From the NCBI RefSeq assembly GCF_008017755.1, contig NZ_VRTS01000010.1, forward strand, positions 1 to 64,000: a stretch of 64,000 nt of DNA. Reading direction: 5' to 3'. The translations under genes and the position numbers were made by a program. A model generated the notes under the pieces. It worked only from the letters and a program-made list of their open reading frames with translations. It did not search any database and was not told the origin of the DNA. Shown here one piece after another: positions 19,511-27,398 of this stretch; within the stretch, counting starts at the first letter, position 1, and the number at the start of each line of letters is the position of its first letter. This stretch comes from Alkalisalibacterium limincola. Lineage in GTDB: Bacteria; Pseudomonadota; Gammaproteobacteria; Xanthomonadales; Xanthomonadaceae.

Positions 19511-20725
19511 TCAGCGCGCCGCAACCGTGACGCGACTGCCGTCGCGCAGGCCCTCGGGTGGACCCAGCACGACCTGCTGGCCCTCGCCGACCCCGGAGGT
19601 GACCAGCCGGTCGGCATCGCGGGTTTCACCCAATTCGACCGGCGTGCGCACCGCCCGGGAATCGCGCACCACGAACACGGCCGGCCCGGCCTCGTCCTCG
19701 ACGATCGCGCGCGCCGGCAGCCACACGCCCTGCAACGGTTCGGCGTCCGGGTCGGCCTCTTCCAGGAAGCTCACCCGCAGGCCCATGTCCGGCACGATGC
19801 GCGGGTCGTCGCTGTGCAGCTTCACCCGCACCCGCACCGTGGCGCGGCTGCGGTCGGCGGCGGGGATGATTGCGATGACCTCGCCGGGGATGCGCCAATC
19901 GGGGTAGGCATTGAGCACGCCGTCGACCGGCATGCCGGCCTGCACGCGGCCGATGTAGGCCTCATTGACGTCGACCTCGACTTCAAGCGAGGTCATGTCG
20001 ACGATGGTGCCGATGCCGGTGCGGGTGAACCCGCCGCCAGCCGACACCGGCGAGATCATTTCCCCGGGCTGCGCGGCCTTCTCGATCACCACGCCGTCGA
20101 AGGGCGCGCGGATGACCGTGTTGTCCACGCCCAGCGCGGCCACCGCCCGCTGGTCCTCGGCCACCGCCACCTGCTGGCGGGCGTTGGACAGGCGCGCACG
20201 CAGCGCGTCGCGCTGGGCGCGGGACTGGTCGATCTGGGCGCGAGAGATCAGTTGCCGCTCGCCCAGCTGCTCGTCACGTTCCAGCGTGCGCTCGGCCAGC
20301 GCCAGGTTGGCCTGGATCTCGCCCAGCTGGGTGCGGGCGGCCTCGGCCTGGGCGCGGGCCAGCGTGTCCTGGGCCTGGGCATCGACCGGGTCCAGGCGGG
20401 CCATGACCTGGCCCTGGCTGACCCGCATGCCTTCCTCGATCAGCACTTCCTCGACCCGTCCGGTGATCTTCGAAGACACCGTTGCCTGGCGGCGGGCATA
20501 GATGAAACCGGAAGCGTCGAGCACCGAGGCCGGGCCCCCGCCGGCGGCCGCACGCGCCCCCACCACGGTGACCTGGACCGGGCGCAATGCCGCCATGGCC
20601 ACCACGACGAGCACCAGCAACACGACCACGGCCAGCGGCACCACCCAGCGTGGCCGGCGCTTGCGCGCAGGGCCGCGACTGCGGTCGATGCGCAGCTGCT
20701 GCAGCATTTCGTCGGCACGATCCAT
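19511..20725 (-). CDS. Periplasmic adaptor (membrane fusion) subunit of the ABC exporter
   Basis: HlyD/MacA-like adaptor of 404 residues. One transmembrane helix lies near residues 30-49, then a barrel-sandwich/lipoyl-like region (ATVSSKITGRVEEVLIEEGM), a long alpha-helical hairpin of about 95 residues rich in Ala, Gln and Arg, and beta-barrel and membrane-proximal domains. The start at 20725 is supported by GGGGAG about nine bases upstream; the ATG at 20764 has none. It is first in the four-gene exporter operon. The long hairpin suggests docking to a TolC-type outer-membrane channel, which is not encoded nearby. Confidence 0.9.
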   Translation of the reverse strand: MDRADEMLQQLRIDRSRGPARKRRPRWVVPLAVVVLLVLVVVAMAALRPVQVTVVGARAAAGGGPASVLDASGFIYARRQATVSSKITGRVEEVLIEEGMRVSQGQVMARLDPVDAQAQDTLARAQAEAARTQLGEIQANLALAERTLERDEQLGERQLISRAQIDQSRAQRDALRARLSNARQQVAVAEDQRAVAALGVDNTVIRAPFDGVVIEKAAQPGEMISPVSAGGGFTRTGIGTIVDMTSLEVEVDVNEAYIGRVQAGMPVDGVLNAYPDWRIPGEVIAIIPAADRSRATVRVRVKLHSDDPRIVPDMGLRVSFLEEADPDAEPLQGVWLPARAIVEDEAGPAVFVVRDSRAVRTPVELGETRDADRLVTSGVGEGQQVVLGPPEGLRDGSRVTVAAR

Positions 20726-20833
20726 AAGCGCTTGGCTCCCCTTCGCCCGGCCCCGCATGGCCACCGTATCAGGCTGGCACCGGCGCCCCCCGGGCGCACA
20801 GTGCCGGAACTCACTTCGTGCCGGTGATGGCTG

Positions 20834-22231
20834 TCACCCGGCGCCGGCGTAGCGTGCCTTGAGCAGTGTGTAGGCCGCGCGCAGGCCCTGCGCGTCGCCG
20901 CCGACGGGATGGCCGGGGCGGTCGGCCTCGCTCCAGGCGAAGACGTCGCTGTGCGCCCAGGGCAGCCCGGCCGGCACGAAGCGCTGCAGGTACAGCGCCG
21001 CGGTGATCGAGCCGGCCATGCGCGAGGCGCCGGAGTTGGCCCAGTCCGCGATCGGGCTCTTGAGGTAGTTCAGGTAGGGCTGCCACAGCGGCATGCGCCA
21101 CAGCGGGTCGCGGCTGTCGGCGGCGGCCTTGAGGTAGTCCGCGGCCAGCGCCTCGTCGTTGCTGTACAGCGCCGGCAGCTCCGGGCCCAGCGCGATTCGC
21201 GCCGCGCCGGTCAGCGTGGCGAAGTCCAGCACCAGTTCGGGGTCGGACTCCGCCGCATAGGTCAGCGCGTCGCACAGCACGATGCGGCCCTCGGCATCGG
21301 TGTTGTCGATTTCGATGCTCAGGCCGGCTCGGGTGGCGATGACATCGCCGGGCCGATAGCTGTTGGCCGCGATCGCGTTCTCGACCGCCGGCACCAGCAC
21401 GGTGATGCGGATAGGCAGCTGCCGGTCCATGACCAGCTGGGCCAGGCCGAGCGCATGCGCAGCGCCGCCCATGTCCTTCTTCATGTTGCGCATGCCGGCG
21501 CCGGGCTTGATGTCCAGGCCGCCGGTGTCGAAGCACACGCCCTTGCCGATGATCGCGACGTGCGGGTCGCCGGGCTTGCCCCAGCGCAGCTGTATCAGGC
21601 GCGGTGCGCGGTGGCTGGCCCGGCCCACGGCATGGATGGCGGGGAAATTGTGCGCGAGCAGGTCCTCCCCGGACACCACCTCCACTTCCCCGCCGTGGGT
21701 CTGGGCGAGTTCGCGCGCCGCGGCCTCCAGCTCGTCGGGGCCCATGTGTTCGGTCGGGGTATTGACCAGGTCGCGCACCAGGCAGCTGGCATCGACCTGG
21801 GCGATGACGTCGGCCGCATCGTGTTCGGGCAACACCAGGCGTGCCGGCGGGCGTCGCGCGGTGAGGTAGCGGTCGAAGCGGTAGGCGCCCAGCCCCCAGC
21901 CGACCAGGCTCTGCAGCGGGTCGGGGGCGTCGACGCCGTCGACGGCCTCCAGCCGGTAGTCGCCCGGCGGCAGCTGCAGCGGCAGGTGGGCCAGGGCGAA
22001 CGGGTCGCTGGCGTCGGCCACGCCGGCCAGGGCCAGCGCCGGGCGGCCGTCATCGCCGGGCACCACCAGGCAGGTGTTGGGTTCGGCCTGGAAGTTCTGG
22101 CTCCAGATCCAGTGCTGCTGGACCGACCCGAGCCCGGCCACCAGACGCTCGAGCTCGTCGCGCCGACACGCATGCAGTGGCAGTGCGCCGGAACGGGCAT
22201 CGGCAGGGGCGAAGCAGTCAGGCATGGGCAT
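20834..22231 (-). CDS. Leucyl aminopeptidase family protein (M17)
   Basis: Cytosolic two-metal aminopeptidase of 465 residues. The M17 signature NTDAEGRIVL is present (residues near 303) together with the metal and catalytic-Lys region VAIIGKGVCFDTGGLDIKPG. The N-terminal domain is shorter and unlike E. coli PepA, matching the PepB-like xanthomonad group. The start may be 22231 or 22225, either of which lies inside the end of the upstream HAD gene (8 to 14 bases of overlap), so the two are probably translationally coupled. It releases N-terminal residues from peptides. Confidence 0.9.
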   Translation of the reverse strand: MPMPDCFAPADARSGALPLHACRRDELERLVAGLGSVQQHWIWSQNFQAEPNTCLVVPGDDGRPALALAGVADASDPFALAHLPLQLPPGDYRLEAVDGVDAPDPLQSLVGWGLGAYRFDRYLTARRPPARLVLPEHDAADVIAQVDASCLVRDLVNTPTEHMGPDELEAAARELAQTHGGEVEVVSGEDLLAHNFPAIHAVGRASHRAPRLIQLRWGKPGDPHVAIIGKGVCFDTGGLDIKPGAGMRNMKKDMGGAAHALGLAQLVMDRQLPIRITVLVPAVENAIAANSYRPGDVIATRAGLSIEIDNTDAEGRIVLCDALTYAAESDPELVLDFATLTGAARIALGPELPALYSNDEALAADYLKAAADSRDPLWRMPLWQPYLNYLKSPIADWANSGASRMAGSITAALYLQRFVPAGLPWAHSDVFAWSEADRPGHPVGGDAQGLRAAYTLLKARYAGAG

Positions 22232-22946
22232 GGCGGGGGGGCTCCGGGGATTCGTGGCGTGCGTCGAGCCAGTCGGCGAGTTCGGCCAGCGTGGTGACCT
22301 CGACATGGGGATGGTGGTCGGTCGCGGTCCAGCGCTCGCCCTTGCGGTTGAGCCAGCAGGTCTGCAGGCCTGCGCGGTGCGCACCGAAGACGTCGAACTC
22401 CGGGTGGTCGCCCACGTGCAGCACCGCCTCGGGCGGAAGCTGCAGGCGCTGGCAGGCGGCCAGGAAGATGCCGGGCTCGGGCTTGGCCTCGCCATGCTCG
22501 CGCGCGGCGAGGTTGAAGTGGAAGTGGTGGTCCAGGCCGATCAGGGCCAGGTCCGCGTTGCCGTTGGTGAGCCCGGCCACCGGGACCCGCCGCGCCAGGC
22601 GTTCCAGGGCCTCGGGCACGTCCGGGAACAGCTCCACCTCGTTGCGCGAGCGGATGAAGACTTCGAACGCGGCATCCACCAGGCCCACGTCGTCCCCGCA
22701 CTCCGCCAGCGCCATGCGCAGCGTCAGCCGGCGCTGCGCGGTGTAGTCGTGGGCCAGGTCGCGACGCTCGTGGGCGATGCGTTCGCGCAGCTCCCGCATC
22801 GCTTCGATGTCGAAGCGCGCGTGCGTGCGCGGGCAGTGCTCGGCCAGCCAGGCGTGCAGCTCGCGTTCGGCACGCTCGATGACCGGCCAGATCGGCCAGA
22901 GCGTGTCGTCGAGGTCCAGGGTGATCGCGCGTGGAAGGGTGTTCAC
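22218..22946 (-). CDS. HAD-superfamily phosphatase, YigB-like
   Basis: A 242-residue HAD-IA hydrolase. Motif I is DLDDTLWP (nucleophile and acid Asp), motif II is in GLTNGNADL, motif III Lys is in GEAKPEPGIF, and motif IV is HVGDHPEFDVFGA. The helical cap lies between motifs I and II. The TLDLDDTLW opening resembles E. coli YigB, which dephosphorylates FMN and a riboflavin intermediate. The substrate here is not proven. Start is GTG at 22946, seven bases after a TAGAAT -10 hexamer, so the message may be leaderless. Confidence 0.82.
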   Translation of the reverse strand: MNTLPRAITLDLDDTLWPIWPVIERAERELHAWLAEHCPRTHARFDIEAMRELRERIAHERRDLAHDYTAQRRLTLRMALAECGDDVGLVDAAFEVFIRSRNEVELFPDVPEALERLARRVPVAGLTNGNADLALIGLDHHFHFNLAAREHGEAKPEPGIFLAACQRLQLPPEAVLHVGDHPEFDVFGAHRAGLQTCWLNRKGERWTATDHHPHVEVTTLAELADWLDARHESPEPPRHAHA

Positions 22947-22953
22947 GGCCCCG

Positions 22954-22959
22954 ATTCTA
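22954..22959 (-). promoter_or_regulatory. Candidate -10 element of the HAD-pep operon
   Basis: TAGAAT on the minus strand with seven bases to the GTG start codon, which places the expected transcription start on the start codon itself. No convincing -35 is seen at 17 or 18 bases. Confidence 0.4.
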
Positions 22960-22992
22960 TCGCGAGCCGGGATCGCGACGCCGTGATCCAGT

Positions 22993-24108
22993 TCAGCGCT
23001 CCATGACCGAGGCCCAACCCTGCCAGCCTTCGACGCGGCTGGCGATGATCTTGAGCGTCACCAGCATCGGTACGGCCAGCAGCAGTCCGACCACGCCCCA
23101 GATCCAGCCCCACAGCAGCAGCCAGAGCAACAGGATCAACGGCGAGATGCGCATCCGCCTGCCGAGGATGATCGGCGTCAGGAACTGGCCCTCGAGGATG
23201 TTCAGGGCGAGGTAGGCGCCGGGCACCGCTAATGCGTGCCACAGGTCGTCGAAGGCGACCATGCCGACCAGGGTCAGTGCGATCGCGGCCACCAGCGGGC
23301 CGACATAGGGGGCGTAGTTGAGCACCGCCACGAAGAAACCCCATAGCAGTGCGTCCTCGATCTCCAGGCCGATCAGCCACAGCGCGGCGGCGGTCAGCAC
23401 GCCCAGCACCAGGTTGATCACGGTGATCGTGAACACGTAGCGCGACACCTCGACCTGGACCGTCCGCAGGATGTCGACGGTGGTCCGCTTGCGCGCCCGG
23501 TCCGGGAACAGCCCCACCACGCGTTGCTGCAGGCCGCCGCCGTAGACGAGGAAGAAAAACGACAACAGCATGATCGCGCCGACGCTGGCCAGCGTGATCG
23601 GCGTTCCCGAAAGCACGGCCCACAGTTCACTGCCCTCGACCTCCTCGGGCGTCTCCGGGACGGTCTGCGGGCGGCCGGACAGCTCCAGCAGCGATTCACT
23701 CGCCGCGCGGTTGGCTTCTTCGAACGGTGCAGTGAGCGCCCGCAGTTTCGGCGCGTGCTGGCGCACTTCCGCGGGTGCCTGCTGCACCCATTCCGCGGCG
23801 GGTTCCACCAACACGTTGGCCAGCAGCACCAGCGCGGCGAGCCCGACGAAGATGACCCCCAGGGCGCCTATCCAGCGGGGGATCCAGAGCCGTTCGAGGA
23901 CCAGGACGATCGGGTTGCCGATCAGGGCCAGGAACATCGCCACCAGCACCGGGACCACCAGCGGCCCCGCCAGCCATGCGGTGTAGAGCAGCGCGAGCGC
24001 GGCAAGGATGTACAACGGGAGTGCCGTGCGTGAACGCGCGGGCGGGCTCTCGGGCGGCGGGTCGGGCAGCGGTGGTGCCGCGCCGGGCTGGTCGGACTCG
24101 CTGTTCAC
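22993..24108 (-). CDS. perM: AI-2E family transporter / PerM permease
   Basis: Polytopic membrane protein of 371 residues in the UPF0118/AI-2E transporter family, with about seven or eight helices. The C-terminal half has the typical NYAPYVGPLVAAIALTL, ALNILEGQFLTPIILG and LLLWGWIWG blocks. The N-terminal 28 residues are Pro/Ser-rich and cytoplasmic. The GTG start at 24108 overlaps the preceding gene's stop (GTGA). It ends an operon of small membrane-associated proteins. Transport of autoinducer-2 is known for only some members, and the substrate here is open. Confidence 0.88.
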   Translation of the reverse strand: MNSESDQPGAAPPLPDPPPESPPARSRTALPLYILAALALLYTAWLAGPLVVPVLVAMFLALIGNPIVLVLERLWIPRWIGALGVIFVGLAALVLLANVLVEPAAEWVQQAPAEVRQHAPKLRALTAPFEEANRAASESLLELSGRPQTVPETPEEVEGSELWAVLSGTPITLASVGAIMLLSFFFLVYGGGLQQRVVGLFPDRARKRTTVDILRTVQVEVSRYVFTITVINLVLGVLTAAALWLIGLEIEDALLWGFFVAVLNYAPYVGPLVAAIALTLVGMVAFDDLWHALAVPGAYLALNILEGQFLTPIILGRRMRISPLILLLWLLLWGWIWGVVGLLLAVPMLVTLKIIASRVEGWQGWASVMER

Positions 24109-24494
24109 GGAAGCGGGTCTGCGGGCCCGACTCCGGCGCCACCCGAGGCAGGTGCCGCCGGGTCGGCCTGCGCCGAGGCGGCGCCCTGGACCATGCCAAC
24201 GAGCGGAGCCAGCATCGGCATCACCATCGAAACCAGGCGCACGATGCCGGTCAGCGACTGCAGCAGTCCGGGCTTGGCCGGCGTGCCTTCGCTTGCCTTT
24301 GACCGGCGCCCGCTGGCCAGGCCGGCCAGCGCACCCAGCGCGAGCCCACCGACGACGATTCGCCCCGGCGTGGCCGCGGCGCGGGCATCGGCGGCCAGTT
24401 CGCGGATTTCCTCGCGCAGCAGCAGTCGATGGGTCGTCAAGGCCGCTTCCGCCTCGGCGACGCGCCGAGAGCGCTTGGCCACGCGGCCGCTCAT
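24105..24494 (-). CDS. Small basic-to-hydrophobic protein, YqjK-like position
   Basis: A 129-residue protein. The N-terminus is strongly basic and helical (GRVAKRSRRVAEAEAALTTHR), a Gly/Ala-rich hydrophobic segment follows (near residues 45-60), and the tail is Pro/Ala-rich. I do not recognise a named domain. Its place after yqjD- and yqjE-like genes with ATGA overlap at 24491-24494 mirrors yqjK in the E. coli yqjCDEK cluster, and the basic helical start is compatible. Function unknown; probably a membrane-associated accessory to the two upstream proteins. Confidence 0.6.
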   Translation of the reverse strand: MSGRVAKRSRRVAEAEAALTTHRLLLREEIRELAADARAAATPGRIVVGGLALGALAGLASGRRSKASEGTPAKPGLLQSLTGIVRLVSMVMPMLAPLVGMVQGAASAQADPAAPASGGAGVGPADPLP

Positions 24495-25041
24495 GGCGTG
24501 GACCCCGACGAAGGCGCTGCGGCGCCGTCCGCACTCGCCTCCGGCGGCGCATCCGCGGGTCCCGGTTCCTGCCGCAGCACCCGTTTGAGCTCGCGCAACT
24601 GGCGCCGCGTCGCTTCGAAGCGGGTCATCTTCAGCAGCACGATGCAGCGCCACAGGCAGGCGCCTGCGCCCAGCAGCGACAGCCCCGTGGCCACCGCCAT
24701 GGCGCCCGGCCAGCCCAGCAGCAGGTGCAACCAGGCCACCAGCAACGCCATCAGGTACAGCCAGGTGGCCAGGCCCAGGGCCACGGCGATGCCGGCGAAC
24801 AGCACGGCCTGGGGCAGGGCGGCGCGGGCCAGTGCCGCTTCGTGCCCGGCCAGGGACTGGAGCGCGTCAAGCGTGCGCAGCACGCCGCGGGCGACCGTTT
24901 CGCCTTCGGCGTACAGGCGCCGCGCGGTGTCCCCCAGTCCATCGCCCTGGTCCCGGGGATCGTCGCGGGCGACGCTGCGCCCGGACCCGATTCCCCTCCC
25001 GACGTATTCCCAGCCGCGTCGTCGATGCGGGTCTGGACCAC
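24491..25041 (-). CDS. YqjE-like phage-holin-superfamily protein (frame broken)
   Basis: Membrane protein of about 183 residues with two central transmembrane helices (near LFAGIAVALGLATWLYLMAL and GAMAVATGLSLLGAGACLW) and a basic C-terminal tail, typical of the DUF1469/holin 3-6 family. The GTG at 25041 lies five bases after the yqjD-like stop and gives VQTRIDDAAGNTSGGESG. The membrane part is in another frame. One lost C in the CCCC run at 24955-24958 explains it, giving ATIPRDQGDGLGDTARRLY. Despite the family name there is no phage context. It is placed between yqjD- and yqjK-like genes as in enterobacteria. Confidence 0.75.
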
Positions 25042-25046
25042 GCCGG

Positions 25047-25517
25047 TCAGCCGCGACGCAGCAGTCGCGACAACACCCAGCCGGATGCGAAGGCGATGCC
25101 GAATGCCGCCAGGGGCTTCTCGCGCACGAAGTCCTGCGCCTGCTCCAGCAGTTCGGTGCCGCGGTCGACCGCGTACTCGACCTTCTCGGCGGCCGCCTCG
25201 CGGGCCTCGTCGACCGCACTGCGGCCGGAATCGGCGGCACCGTGGAGCTCCTCGCCGACCGCGGAGCGGCCCGAGAGGATCTCGGCCTTCGCCGCTTCCG
25301 CGGCATGGCGGGCGCTGGCCCCGGCCAGCGTCGCGGCCTGGCGGATGTGGTCGCCGGCCTCGCGCAGGCGGTTCTTCGCCAGCGCAACGTGGTCTGGGCC
25401 GAGTTCCTCGGCCAGCTCCTCGATGGCCTCGGCAGCGGCTTCGGCCGCCGCTTCGGCTGCGGCTTCCGCGGCCTCGTCGCCGCCGGCGTGCATGCGGGGG
25501 TCGTGGTGATCGCTCAT
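25047..25517 (-). CDS. YqjD/ElaB-like protein (DUF883 type)
   Basis: A 156-residue, Ala/Glu-rich, mostly helical protein with a short acidic N-terminus, a long amphipathic helical region, and a C-terminal membrane anchor (PLAAFGIAFASGWVLSRLLRR) preceded by the VREKPLAAFG motif common to YqjD, ElaB and YgaM. In E. coli these proteins bind ribosomes at the inner membrane in stationary phase. I choose the ATG at 25517 because GGAGGA is 8-10 bases upstream; the ATG two codons earlier has no room for it. It is first of a four-gene operon with perM last. Confidence 0.75.
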   Translation of the reverse strand: MSDHHDPRMHAGGDEAAEAAAEAAAEAAAEAIEELAEELGPDHVALAKNRLREAGDHIRQAATLAGASARHAAEAAKAEILSGRSAVGEELHGAADSGRSAVDEAREAAAEKVEYAVDRGTELLEQAQDFVREKPLAAFGIAFASGWVLSRLLRRG

Positions 25518-25546
25518 GCTCATCCTCCTCCGTGAATCAGTGCGGT

Positions 25547-25562
25547 GCCCGCCTTGGCGGGC
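25547..25562 (-). terminator. Short hairpin after degQ
   Basis: GCCCGC and GCGGGC pair around a four-base loop, 22 bases beyond the degQ stop and before the yqjD-like start. There is no T run, so termination strength is uncertain. Confidence 0.35.
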
Positions 25563-25584
25563 GAACTAGCAGTGTACGCCGCGC

Positions 25585-26922
25585 TTACTCGAGGATCAGT
25601 ACCCCCTGGCGCCGGCCTCGGAGAACGTTCAGCGAGAGCTGGCCTGGCGTGGCCGCGACGGCGGCTTCCAGCGCCTGCAGGCCGTCCACCTCGCGCGGGC
25701 CCACGGCGAGGATCAGGTCGCCGGGTCGAAGTCCGCGTGAAAAGGCCGGCGAGTTCGGCGCGACTTCGTTGACCAGCACGCCGCGCACCCCGCGGGCCCG
25801 CTGCCGGTCGCCCGGCTCGCCGAGCATCGCGCCCTGGAAGCCGCGGCCAAGCAAGTTTCCGTTGAGGCTCGGACGTGCGCTGAGCGTGATGTCCACGACA
25901 TGGCCGGAACCGTCGCGACGCAGGGTCAGCGGCAGTGCCCGGCCGACCGGAAGCAGCCCCTCGAGATTGGAGAGGGCCTGGGCGTTGTCGATGCGACGCC
26001 CGTCGATGTCGACGATGACGTCACCACTGCGCACGCCCGCCCGCGCCGCGGGCGTGTCCGGATACACCCGGGCGACCAGCGCGCCACGGCGGCTGTCCAG
26101 GCCCAGGCTGCGGGCGATGCCCGGGGTGATGTCCTGTGCTTCGACGCCGATCGAGCCGCGGCGCACCTCGCCGTGCGCGAGCAACTGGCCCATCACCTCC
26201 TGCGCAAGATCGGAGGGGATCGCAAAGCCAATGCCGATGTTGCCCCCGGATGGCGAGAAGATCGCCGTGTTGATGCCGACCAGCTCGCCGCGCAGGTTCA
26301 CCAGCGCGCCGCCGGAGTTGCCCGGATTGATGCTCGCATCGGTCTGGATGAAGTTCTGGTAGCCCAGGCCGTGCAGGCCGGTTCGCCCGAGCGCCGAGAC
26401 GATTCCGGAAGTGACCGTCTGCCCGAGCCCGAAGGGATTGCCGACCGCAACGACGAAGTCCCCGACCTGCAGTCGCGACATGTCGGCCAGCCGCAACGCC
26501 TGCAGGCCGCTGGCCGGGATTCGTATGACCGCCACGTCGGTGTCCGGGTCGGCACCGACCAGTTCGCCATCCAGCGTGCGTCCGTCTGCCAGGGTCACGG
26601 CGATGCCGTCCGCCGCCTCGACCACATGGTGGTTGGTCAGCACCAGTCCCTGGGCGGCGTCGACGATCACACCCGAGCCCAGCGACTGCTGGGTGCGCTC
26701 GCGTGGCAGGTCGGGCAGGCCGAAGAAGCGGCGCATGAACGGGTCGTCGGCCAGCGGATGGCGTGCCTGCACGACCCGTTGGCTCTGCACGTTCACCACC
26801 GCCGGGGTCACCCGCTCCAGCATCGGTGCCAGCGAGGGCAACTCCCGGCCCTCCCCGTCGCTCGGGGGCAGGGCCGCTGCGGACAGGGGCAGGCATAGCA
26901 GCAGCAGGGCGAGCACGCGCAT
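25585..26922 (-). CDS. degQ: Periplasmic serine protease, DegQ/HtrA type
   Basis: S1C protease of 445 residues for protein quality control in the periplasm. The signal peptide is residues 1-17 (MRVLALLLLCLPLSAAA). The catalytic triad is His in LTNHHVVEA, Asp in DTDVAVIRI and Ser in NPGNSGGALVN, followed by two PDZ domains (about 255-345 and 365-440). The size and the lack of an extended Q-linker favour DegQ over DegP. Start at 26922 is chosen for the signal peptide; upstream in-frame codons lead into the AT-rich promoter region. It is divergent from nrdJa. Confidence 0.92.
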   Translation of the reverse strand: MRVLALLLLCLPLSAAALPPSDGEGRELPSLAPMLERVTPAVVNVQSQRVVQARHPLADDPFMRRFFGLPDLPRERTQQSLGSGVIVDAAQGLVLTNHHVVEAADGIAVTLADGRTLDGELVGADPDTDVAVIRIPASGLQALRLADMSRLQVGDFVVAVGNPFGLGQTVTSGIVSALGRTGLHGLGYQNFIQTDASINPGNSGGALVNLRGELVGINTAIFSPSGGNIGIGFAIPSDLAQEVMGQLLAHGEVRRGSIGVEAQDITPGIARSLGLDSRRGALVARVYPDTPAARAGVRSGDVIVDIDGRRIDNAQALSNLEGLLPVGRALPLTLRRDGSGHVVDITLSARPSLNGNLLGRGFQGAMLGEPGDRQRARGVRGVLVNEVAPNSPAFSRGLRPGDLILAVGPREVDGLQALEAAVAATPGQLSLNVLRGRRQGVLILE

Positions 26923-27398
26923 CGACAGGGCGCCAGTCGGGCGCCGGTTTGATGGGAAAGTGGCTTGTCGCACGTTGTCTGAGACCTCCGGTAACGCAAT
27001 CGAAGAGTGAATGCGGACAACTGTCATTTAACTTGCAAGATATTGAATTGTATATGAAAAACGGTTGGGCCGGTCAAAGCGTGAAAGCCGTCACGACGTG
27101 TTGACAGTGCGCGGGCCCCAGCGGTAGGGTTGTCAGGGCCGCCACACAACATGTTGGGGTGGCGCATGCAGGGCAGCCCCAGTGCTTGGGTGTGTACCCC
27201 CAAAATCACGGGCTGGAACGGGTTTCGGGCCCGTCACAGGGGGGCGGCACGCCATGGGCGGTTCCAGAAGCGGTTTCCAATGCAGCGCGGTCCGGGGTTT
27301 CCGGCCACCGGCGCTGCGGCGACCGTGCCGATGGCTGCGCGAATGATATCCACCACGGCCGACCGGCCGCGGGGGCAACAGACAGGTGAGGAGTGGCA
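26923..27398. promoter_or_regulatory. Divergent intergenic region degQ / nrdJa (476 bases)
   Basis: The largest gap in the window. It holds an AT-rich patch at 27029-27060 that stands out in this genome, and TTGACA at 27101-27106 with TAGGGT 18 bases downstream (a possible promoter giving nrdJa a leader of about 260 bases). The NrdR-like palindrome described next is here, as is a hairpin-prone stretch at 27166-27203 (CAGCCCCAGTGCTTGGG, then a GGGT/ACCC stem). I see no coding sequence. I looked for a B12 riboswitch because NrdJ uses cobalamin and did not find a B12 box. Confidence 0.5.
27144..27159 (+). promoter_or_regulatory. Candidate NrdR-type box
   Basis: ACACAACATGTTGGGG contains the perfect ten-base palindrome CAACATGTTG and resembles the 16-base NrdR box consensus in about 12 positions. 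NrdR boxes normally occur in pairs three turns apart. The best second candidate (TTGGGTGTGTACCCCC at 27186) is about four turns away and weaker. nrdR is not in the window. Confidence 0.35.

Noticed and set aside
24491-25041. Prophage remnant because of a holin-family protein
   Set aside because: The protein is YqjE-like in a yqjD/yqjE/yqjK-type operon. No phage structural, integrase or lysis genes, att-like repeats or composition change are nearby.
27023-27398. Cobalamin riboswitch upstream of the B12-dependent reductase
   Set aside because: No B12 box or the conserved core of the cobalamin riboswitch can be found in the leader; only a NrdR-like palindrome and GC-rich hairpins.
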